In this document: positions 7,136 to 12,743 of the stretch, piece after piece
Numbering within the stretch: the stretch's first letter is position 1
Layout: every line of letters begins with the position of its first letter
Origin: Bacteroidales bacterium UBA3663
GTDB taxonomy: Bacteria; Bacteroidota; Bacteroidia; Bacteroidales; UBA3663
Reading direction: 5' to 3'
NCBI GenBank assembly: GCA_002373755.1
Contig: DFJU01000120.1
Coordinates: 1-12,743 of the forward strand
DNA length: 12,743 nucleotides
Program-made: the position numbers and the translations under genes
The notes under the pieces: generated by a model
The model's database searches: none
What the model saw: only the letters and a program-made list of their open reading frames with translations
What the model was told of the DNA's origin: nothing

Positions 7136-8674
7136 TTATCGACGGACACTGCGCCCCGCGCCACCAGCCGAACGTTGCGGACGCTGACGCTGTTTTGGTG
7201 CGCTCGACGAGCCTTTTGACGATTTTTTCGCTGCATTCGTCTTCACATTGGCCTTGCTGTTGCCCAGATAGGTGCGCACGCAACGGAAGCCGATGAACGA
7301 ACGCTGCTCATTCTGATATTCCCACGTGCGCACGTCCGCACGCACGTAGTGGCTGGCATCCTTCCACGAACCGCCGCGAATCACCTTGCGCTTCAGACGG
7401 TAAGGGTCTTCCTTGGCCGCATTGTACTGATAGTCCGGATTGATGTCCGATGCGCTGTGCACACCCGACTCGCTCCACGCCGTCGATGTCCATTCGGCCA
7501 CGTTGCCCGACATGTCGTACAGGCCGAAATCGTTTGAACTGTAGGCACCTACGGGCGATGTGATGATGTAGCCATCCTTCGAGTAGTTGCCGTCGCCGGG
7601 CTTGAAGTTGCCGTTGAAACACCCCTTTTCCGAACGAGCTACGTCGGTTTTCCAACTATAATTCTGGTCGTTGTTGCCGGCGCGTGCGGCATATTCCCAT
7701 TCGGCCTCGGTCGGCAGACGGAACGGCTCGACATCGACGCCACGCATTCCGTAGCTCTGTTTCAGATATTCCGTGCGCCAGGCACAGAAGGCATTGGCCT
7801 GCTCCCAGCTCACACCGACCACCGGATAGTCGTCGTAAATCGGACTGGAGAAATAGTAGCGGGCGTATTGCTCGGTGAAGGCATTGGCAAAATCGTTCAC
7901 CCAGACGGTCGTGTCAGGATAAATGTTGACGATGTAGGTGTTCAGGAAGTCGTATTCGCTTGAGAGCGGTCGTTCGATGGTTTCGCGCTTGATGTTGCCC
8001 TCATCGTCTATATATGCCGTATCTTTCGAAATCATGACCAGTTCGTCGTAGTTTACCGGCACATCGGTGTTCAGGTTGCGACGCTCCGGGTCGAGGCGGT
8101 AACGGCGTTGTGCATACGATTTGTAGTCGAACGTCTCGAAACGGTAGTTCATCTGCTTGGCATCCAGATATTTTTTGCCCGTGATCGGGTCGGTCTTATA
8201 GACACTTTCGATGGCCCGCTGCTCGTCCTCGTTCGGCTTGCGCCACGGAATCGGCTTCGACCAGTTGAGATGCGGCGTAATCGGCTCGCCATACTTGTCC
8301 TCCTCTATCTTGTATTCATCGTTGCCGCCGTAAGCAGGATCGGCCAGACGCTCGCGGATGATGGAATCGCGCACATAGTAAACGAATTGGCGATAGACGG
8401 CATTGGACACCTCCTTTTCGTCCATCCAGAAGGCATCGACCGAGATGCCCTTCGATTCCGGCAGGTCGCCCCACAGGCTGTCCTGCTTCTGCGCGCCCAT
8501 CTCCATCGAACCGCGCTTGATGAGCACCATTCCGTATGGCTGCGGCTCGTTCCACGCACGGCCACGCACGCCTGTCACTTCTCCACCGCCGCCACCGCTG
8601 AGCGACTTCGAACACGATGTTCCAAGCCAACTGACAGCGATTGCCGACATTGTAATCAGAAGAATCTTCTTCAT
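7136..8674 (-). CDS. porK: type IX secretion outer-membrane lipoprotein PorK/GldK
   Basis: Outer-membrane lipoprotein of the type IX secretion ring, partner of PorN; it has the formylglycine-generating-enzyme (SUMF1) fold but serves structurally. 512 residues from the ATG at 8674. The frame stays open to an ATG at 8767, but that adds 31 very basic residues in front of the lipoprotein signal, so I reject it. Seen: signal MKKILLITMSAIAVSWLGTS then Cys21 as the lipidation site (-3 is Gly, slightly atypical), and a Gly run at 27-31. SUMF1-type motifs are FRLPTEAEWEYAAR at 318-331, GLYDMSGNVAEW at 384-395, RGGSW at 433-437 and GFRCVR at 462-467. An insertion of roughly 170 residues (about 110-280) separates the two halves of the fold. 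The tail 470-512 is Lys/Arg/Ser/Gln-rich. It lies 108 bases after porP, with no promoter seen between. Confidence 0.95.
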   Translation of the reverse strand: MKKILLITMSAIAVSWLGTSCSKSLSGGGGGEVTGVRGRAWNEPQPYGMVLIKRGSMEMGAQKQDSLWGDLPESKGISVDAFWMDEKEVSNAVYRQFVYYVRDSIIRERLADPAYGGNDEYKIEEDKYGEPITPHLNWSKPIPWRKPNEDEQRAIESVYKTDPITGKKYLDAKQMNYRFETFDYKSYAQRRYRLDPERRNLNTDVPVNYDELVMISKDTAYIDDEGNIKRETIERPLSSEYDFLNTYIVNIYPDTTVWVNDFANAFTEQYARYYFSSPIYDDYPVVGVSWEQANAFCAWRTEYLKQSYGMRGVDVEPFRLPTEAEWEYAARAGNNDQNYSWKTDVARSEKGCFNGNFKPGDGNYSKDGYIITSPVGAYSSNDFGLYDMSGNVAEWTSTAWSESGVHSASDINPDYQYNAAKEDPYRLKRKVIRGGSWKDASHYVRADVRTWEYQNEQRSFIGFRCVRTYLGNSKANVKTNAAKKSSKGSSSAPKQRQRPQRSAGGAGRSVRR

Positions 8675-8782
8675 TATCTTGTTTTTGTTTGATTTCGTTT
8701 TGTTCCTTATAAATTCTCGCCAGACGTTGACGTGAAAGCTTTTGCTACGCGACTTTTTGCGCCTCAAATGCCGATCTTCGGG

Positions 8783-9748
8783 CTACAGGATGCGGATTGA
8801 CTTATGCGCATGTTGCTTCTGCTTGTCCAGATCCAGTTTGTAGCTATAGGTCACCATCAGTTCGTGGCTTCCATTCGATGCCTTGGCGAGCGGTGAGATT
8901 CCGATGTCGTAGGAATAGCCCAAGCGAACTGCGCCCACATCGGCACCGACCATCAGCGCCACGGCGTCTTTTGGCCGGAAGGAGATGCCGCCCCAGAACT
9001 TGTGGTCGTAGGTGGCACGAAGCGTGAATTCCTTCTGCAAGGCCTGCATCGTCGTCTTGACCAACACCGAGGGTTGCACGATGAATAACGACCGCTTGAC
9101 CGGAATATTGCATCCGACCGAAAAATAATATGTACGTTTCAGTTTTGTGAAGGCATATTCGTCCAATTCTATCTCACTTTCGGCCAGATGCTGGATGCCC
9201 ATGCCACCATAAAGCCAATTCCACTCGTAGTAGGCGCCGAAACCGCAATCGAACGCCATGGCCGACACATCTCCCGTCGGAAGTCCATCGGCCGAGGCAT
9301 CCCAAGCATCGCCATCGGGAATATAGATTTCACCACCCGAAAAGCCCTGGTTGACCATGCCCGCCTGAAGGCCCAATGCCAATCGGCCATAATCAAGATT
9401 CAGGCTGTAGGAATATTGCAGGCCGAGCTGCGTCGTATTGAACAGGCCCGCCTTATCGTTCATGACCATCGCCCCCACGCCGTTGCGCACCTTTTTGATT
9501 TTGACAGGCATATCCACGGCGACGAAAAAGGTCTGCGGCGCATTTTCCACACCCACCCATTGCATTCGGTCGAAGGCCGATATGTGCAAAGCGGAATCGC
9601 ACCCGACGGCAGCCGGATTGTAGAGCGTCGGCACCGCCCAATACATGCTGACCTGCGGGTCGTTCTGTGCAAAAACAAACGACCCGTTGCCGACAAAGAC
9701 CGACAACAGGAGAAACAGACAATAGCGGATGTAAGAATGTATTTTCAT
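8783..9748 (-). CDS. porP: type IX secretion outer-membrane protein PorP (PorP/SprF family)
   Basis: Outer-membrane beta-barrel protein of the PorP/SprF family; in the type IX system such proteins associate with the PorK/PorN ring or dock secreted C-terminal-domain cargo at the cell surface. 321 residues. Seen: a Sec signal peptide with the cut expected after FVFA (residue 27), the family N-terminal motif PTLYNPAAVG at 40-49, then alternating aromatic/polar strands rich in Gly and Tyr (for example LGLQYSYSLNLDYG, VRLGYSYDIG) and a final strand HELMVTYSYKLDLD near the end. It is the first gene of the operon: the start ATG at 9748 lies 17 bases downstream of a strong -7 box. The family is large, and many members pair with specific adhesins (type B). 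Position at the head of porKLMN marks this one as the core PorP. Confidence 0.93.
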   Translation of the reverse strand: MKIHSYIRYCLFLLLSVFVGNGSFVFAQNDPQVSMYWAVPTLYNPAAVGCDSALHISAFDRMQWVGVENAPQTFFVAVDMPVKIKKVRNGVGAMVMNDKAGLFNTTQLGLQYSYSLNLDYGRLALGLQAGMVNQGFSGGEIYIPDGDAWDASADGLPTGDVSAMAFDCGFGAYYEWNWLYGGMGIQHLAESEIELDEYAFTKLKRTYYFSVGCNIPVKRSLFIVQPSVLVKTTMQALQKEFTLRATYDHKFWGGISFRPKDAVALMVGADVGAVRLGYSYDIGISPLAKASNGSHELMVTYSYKLDLDKQKQHAHKSIRIL

Positions 9749-9764
9749 TGATTTTTTGCGGCCG

Positions 9765-9796
9765 CAAATGTAGCAAAAAAATTGAGGTAAGACAAA
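9765..9796 (-). promoter_or_regulatory. promoter of the porPKLMN-miaA operon
   Basis: Minus-strand TTTG (9793-9796), a 20-base spacer, then TACATTTG (9765-9772). Both boxes match the Bacteroidota consensus exactly. The leader would be only about 10-15 nt. No comparable TTTG/TAnnTTTG pair was found between the genes down to miaA, so this appears to be the main promoter for the six-gene unit. Confidence 0.7.
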
Positions 9797-9912
9797 ATTT
9801 TCATCATAAAAATTTGCAAACCGAAACTTTCAAACCACCCTTTTCGGAGTTGACAACTTGATGCAATAACGAAATATGAGCCATTTTCGTGTACGACAAT
9901 GTTAAAAAAGGC

Positions 9913-9920
9913 TATCTTCG
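9913..9920 (+). promoter_or_regulatory. weak candidate -7 element for the nqr operon
   Basis: TATCTTCG matches TAnnTTTG with one mismatch and sits in the common Bacteroidota context of an A run followed by TATCTT-GC. No TTTG lies 19-21 bases upstream (the position reads GTGT/TGTA), so the -33 box is missing or unusual. If used, it gives a leader of roughly 80 nt before nqrA. A second one-mismatch box, TACATTTC, lies at 9954-9961, also without a -33 partner. Confidence 0.4.
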
Positions 9921-10007
9921 CGCCGCGAATGAGAGAGAATCTACAAAAAACGCTACATTTCGACACATTATTTCGCCAACTAATTTTCCATTCAACAATA
10001 ATAACAA

Positions 10008-11360
10008 ATGGCAAGTTTAATTAAGCTTAACAAAGGTCTGGACATCAACCTGGCTGGAGCAGCAGAACAGAAACTCGTCAGTGTGAAGGCAGCCGACAAG
10101 GTTACCCTCGTACCAGATGATTTCGTCGGTTCTACTCCCAAGGTAGTCGTCAAGGCTGGTGAAGCCGTGAAGGCCGGTGACGTGCTCTTTACAGACAAAC
10201 TTCACCCAGAGATTAAGTTCGTAAGCCCTGTCAGCGGCACCGTCGAGGAGGTCGTACGTGGCGAGCGACGCAAAGTGCTTGGCGTTGTCGTTGTGAACGA
10301 CGGCAAGGGCACCAGTGTAGAACTTCCCGCTGTTAACCCAACCAGTGCTTCGGCAGACGAGATCAAGTCGGCTCTGCTCAACGCCGGTGTTTGGCCATTC
10401 ATCAAGCAACGTCCATACAACGTTGTGGCCAATCCTGAGGTACAGCCACGTGACATCTTTGTCACCGCTATGGATACTGCACCCCTCGCACCCGACTTCG
10501 CTTTCGTTGTCAAGGGTCAGGAGGAAGACCTCCAGCGCGGCATCAGCGCCCTCGCCAAGCTCACCGCTGGCAAGGTATATGTTGGTGCTAAGGCAGGCAG
10601 CAAGCTCCAGTTGAACAACGCTGAGGTCGTTGAGTTTGCAGGTCCTCACCCAGCAGGCAACGTCAGCGTACAGATCAACCACATCAAGCCTATCAACAAG
10701 GGCGAGCAGGTGTGGACCGTCAGCGCCTTCGACGTCATCGTCATGGGTCGTGCATTGGCCGGCAAGGTCGATTTCACCCGCACCATCACCGTTGCAGGTT
10801 CAGAGGTTGTTTCTCCAGCATACGCCAAGGTCCTGCCCGGTCAGACATTGGCAAGCATCCTGGATGGCAACGTCAAGCACGTTGAGTACACCCAGCGTTA
10901 CATCGCCGGCAACGTACTCACCGGTCAGAATGCCGGCAAGGATGGTGTCGTTGGTTTCTTCGACAACACCGTTACCGTCATCCCCGATGGTGGTGACACC
11001 GACGAGCTGTTCGGCTGGATCACCCCAGGCTTGAACCGTTATTCTACCAGCAACACCGGTTTGAGCGGTCTCTTCGGCTTGTTCAAGAGCAAGAAGTGGA
11101 CACTCGACGCCCGTCTCAAGGGTGGCCCACGTGCCCTCATCGTAAGTGGCACATGGGAGAAGGTTTTCCCAATGGATATCTATCCAGAGGAGCTCTACAA
11201 GGCTGTCCTGACCTACAACATCGACAAGATGGAGGCTCTGGGCATCTACGAGGTTGCTCCTGAAGACTTCGCCCTCTGTGAGTTTGTTGATGCCTCCAAG
11301 ACACCTGTACAGCAGGTAATTGCCGATGGCCTTGTTAAACTCAGAAAAGAAATGGAGTAA
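10008..11360 (+). CDS. nqrA: Na+-translocating NADH:quinone reductase subunit A
   Basis: Peripheral cytoplasmic subunit of Na+-NQR, which oxidises NADH with quinone and pumps Na+ out. 450 residues, the usual length. Seen: N-terminal KLNKGLDINLAGAAEQ (6-21), then a barrel-sandwich (lipoyl-like) region at about 36-95 containing KFVSPVSGTVEEVVRGERRK (70-89). The C-terminus LYKAVLTYNIDKMEALGIYE and CEFVDASKTPVQ is the NqrA version of the RnfC region, in which the cysteine-rich Fe-S motif of RnfC is lost (only one Cys remains). No Shine-Dalgarno is visible; the start lies in an A-rich context (ataacaaATG), as is normal in this phylum. It is the first gene of the nqr operon and ends one base before nqrB. 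The codon use suggests high expression. Confidence 0.97.
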   Translation: MASLIKLNKGLDINLAGAAEQKLVSVKAADKVTLVPDDFVGSTPKVVVKAGEAVKAGDVLFTDKLHPEIKFVSPVSGTVEEVVRGERRKVLGVVVVNDGKGTSVELPAVNPTSASADEIKSALLNAGVWPFIKQRPYNVVANPEVQPRDIFVTAMDTAPLAPDFAFVVKGQEEDLQRGISALAKLTAGKVYVGAKAGSKLQLNNAEVVEFAGPHPAGNVSVQINHIKPINKGEQVWTVSAFDVIVMGRALAGKVDFTRTITVAGSEVVSPAYAKVLPGQTLASILDGNVKHVEYTQRYIAGNVLTGQNAGKDGVVGFFDNTVTVIPDGGDTDELFGWITPGLNRYSTSNTGLSGLFGLFKSKKWTLDARLKGGPRALIVSGTWEKVFPMDIYPEELYKAVLTYNIDKMEALGIYEVAPEDFALCEFVDASKTPVQQVIADGLVKLRKEME

Positions 11361-11361
11361 T

Positions 11362-12540
11362 ATGAGCAATAAGTTAAATAATTTCATCCACGAAAAGATT
11401 GCCCCCAACTTCGAGAAGGGTGGCAAGTTCGAGAGCCTGTGGTCGGTCTATGACTCGTTCCACACTTTCCTCTTCGTTCCACGCCAGACCGCTGGCCGCA
11501 AGGGTGTACAGGTACACGATTCGGTCGATTCGAAGCGCGTCATCATCATGGTCATCCTCGCTCTGGTTCCTGCCCTGCTGGTAGGATGCTGGAACGTCGG
11601 CCTGCAGCATGACCGCGCACTCGGCATCGACGACGGCTGGTTCATGCAGTTCCTCTATGGCTTTGTAGCCTTCCTGCCTAAGGTAGTTGTCAGCTACGTG
11701 GTCGGTCTCGGCATCGAGATGGCAGTAGCAGCCTACAAGCGCGAGGAGGTTGCCGAAGGTTTCCTCGCAACCGGTCTGCTCATTCCAATGATTGTTCCTG
11801 TCAACACTCCACTCTGGATGATTGCCGTAGCAACAGCCTTCTCGGTAATCTTCGCCAAGGAGATTTTCGGTGGCACAGGCATGAACATCTTCAACCCTGC
11901 GCTCATCACGCGTGCGTTCCTCTTCTTTGCCTATCCGAAAGCCATGTCGGGCGATGCCGTATTCGTACGCACCGGTTCAGCTCTGTGCGACTCTCCAATC
12001 GAGGGTACGCAGGTAGTTGACGGATTCTCGGGTGCAACTCCATTGGCCGCAGTAGCTGACGGCTCGTTCAACCCTGAGACCTTCTCGACGATGGATGCCT
12101 TCATCGGTACCATCCCAGGTTCCATTGCCGAGACTTCAACCGCAGCCATCCTCTTGGGTGCCCTGCTGTTGCTCGTCACCAAGGTTGCTTCATGGCGCAT
12201 CATGCTGAGCGTATTTGCAGGCGGTGCAGTCATGTCGGCCATCGTTGCAGCCTTCAGCGAGAATGCTCCGACAGTAGCACAGCAGCTCTGCCTCGGCGGA
12301 TTCGCATTTGCCGCTGTCTTCATGGCCACCGACCCAGTGACGGGTTGCCGCACCAATACGGGCAAGTTCATCTACGGCTGTTTCATCGGCGTGATGGCAA
12401 TCATCATCCGTATGTACAACACCGGTTATCCTGAGGGTGCAATGATGGCCGTCCTGTTGGGCAATGCCGTAGCACCACTCATCGACCATTATGTAGTAGA
12501 AGCTAATATCAACAAGCGCGCAAAGCGCATTAAAGCATAA
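11362..12540 (+). CDS. nqrB: Na+-translocating NADH:quinone reductase subunit B
   Basis: Integral membrane subunit of Na+-NQR carrying covalently bound FMN and taking part in Na+ transfer. 392 residues from the ATG at 11362, one base after the nqrA stop; an in-frame ATG at 11320 lies inside nqrA and is rejected because the family start is the SNKLNNFI-type N-terminus. Seen: a soluble N-terminal segment (1-58), then multiple hydrophobic helices from VIIMVILALVPALLVG (60-75) onwards, GGTGMNIFNPAL at 170-181, and DGFSGATPLA at 220-229. Thr226 in SGAT is the expected site of phosphoester-linked FMN, attached by an ApbE flavin transferase encoded elsewhere. Later motifs are MATDPVTGCRTNTGK at 321-335 and NTGYPEGAMMAVLLGN at 353-368. 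The end is followed by nqrC 6 bases later. Confidence 0.97.
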   Translation: MSNKLNNFIHEKIAPNFEKGGKFESLWSVYDSFHTFLFVPRQTAGRKGVQVHDSVDSKRVIIMVILALVPALLVGCWNVGLQHDRALGIDDGWFMQFLYGFVAFLPKVVVSYVVGLGIEMAVAAYKREEVAEGFLATGLLIPMIVPVNTPLWMIAVATAFSVIFAKEIFGGTGMNIFNPALITRAFLFFAYPKAMSGDAVFVRTGSALCDSPIEGTQVVDGFSGATPLAAVADGSFNPETFSTMDAFIGTIPGSIAETSTAAILLGALLLLVTKVASWRIMLSVFAGGAVMSAIVAAFSENAPTVAQQLCLGGFAFAAVFMATDPVTGCRTNTGKFIYGCFIGVMAIIIRMYNTGYPEGAMMAVLLGNAVAPLIDHYVVEANINKRAKRIKA

Positions 12541-12546
12541 CGTATT

Positions 12547-12743
12547 ATGAATCGCAACAGTAACGTATATACCGTGATTTATGCTGCCTTGCTTTGTGCG
12601 CTTGTGGCAGTATTGCTGACGGTGGCAGCCGTAGGTCTTGCTCCACAGCAGAAGGCCAACAGCGACAACGAGAAGAAGCAGCAGATCCTCTCCTCTATCA
12701 GCAGCGTGCTGGGCAAGGAGGTGACTTTCGAGAATGCCGCCCA
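12547..12743 (+). CDS. nqrC: Na+-translocating NADH:quinone reductase subunit C, N-terminal part, cut by window edge
   Basis: Subunit of Na+-NQR with one N-terminal membrane helix and a domain bearing a second covalent FMN. Only 65 codons are present before the window ends. Seen: MNRNSNVYTVIYAALLCALV at the start, a transmembrane helix at about 7-30, then a charged stretch (QQKANSDNEKKQQILSSISS) that matches the region just after the helix in NqrC proteins. The FMN-binding Thr motif lies downstream of the window. The start ATG is 6 bases after the nqrB stop. The gene order nqrA-B-C makes the call secure despite truncation. Confidence 0.93.
   Translation, partial: MNRNSNVYTVIYAALLCALVAVLLTVAAVGLAPQQKANSDNEKKQQILSSISSVLGKEVTFENAA

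Noticed and set aside
7136..8674. porK as a sulfatase-modifying (formylglycine-generating) enzyme
   Set aside because: The fold is shared, but the lipoprotein signal, the insertion and the place within porPKLMN identify PorK/GldK, which serves a structural role.
9758..9765. GCGGCCGC palindrome near the porP start
   Set aside because: It is a perfect 8-base palindrome just after the -7 box, but it is short and G/C-only. No second copy or regulator-like pattern was seen, so chance is sufficient.
9821..9847. CCGAAA ... TTTCGG inverted repeat in the porP-nqrA gap
   Set aside because: Six-base arms with a 15-base loop and no T run: too weak to call a terminator or operator.

Overview
The window is a stretch of ordinary, mostly gene-dense chromosome from a member of the Bacteroidota, most likely the order Bacteroidales. 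The evidence is a complete type IX secretion core (porP-porK-porL-porM-porN, also called sprF/gldK/gldL/gldM/gldN), a Na+-NQR operon, a pyruvate:ferredoxin oxidoreductase, starts without Shine-Dalgarno sequences, and promoters of the Bacteroidota type (TTTG, about 19-20 bases, TAnnTTTG). Base composition is near 50% G+C by eye. I cannot resolve the family or genus from the sequence alone.

Layout. Positions 1-920 (minus) hold the first 306 codons of a pyruvate:ferredoxin/flavodoxin oxidoreductase that runs off the left edge. Positions 1052-2236 (minus) hold a single-gene AAA+/DUF4143-type ATPase with its own near-perfect promoter and a GTG start. Positions 2359-9748 (minus) form one long, tightly packed unit read from right to left: porP, porK (gldK), porL (gldL), porM (gldM), porN (gldN) and miaA, apparently driven by one strong promoter at 9765-9796. 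Positions 10008-12743 (plus) are nqrA, nqrB and the start of nqrC, divergent from the secretion operon across a 259-base control region.

How the genes work together. PorL/PorM form the inner-membrane, ion-driven motor of the type IX secretion system. The lipoprotein PorK and its partner PorN form the ring at the periplasmic face of the outer membrane. PorP is the associated outer-membrane barrel protein. miaA (tRNA A37 prenylation) follows porN by only 19 bases and probably shares its transcript. Na+-NQR oxidises NADH with quinone and pumps Na+. The oxidoreductase supplies acetyl-CoA and reduced ferredoxin. The two energy-conserving enzymes look like housekeeping neighbours of an energy-consuming secretion machine.

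I see no mobile element, CRISPR array, tRNA or rRNA. I found no convincing new system. The points most worth a second look are the shared control region between the secretion and nqr operons, the basic low-complexity tails on both ring proteins (PorN N-terminus, PorK C-terminus), the Gly-rich linker in PorL, the stand-alone DUF4143-type ATPase, and a possible short overlapping leader ORF in front of nqrA.
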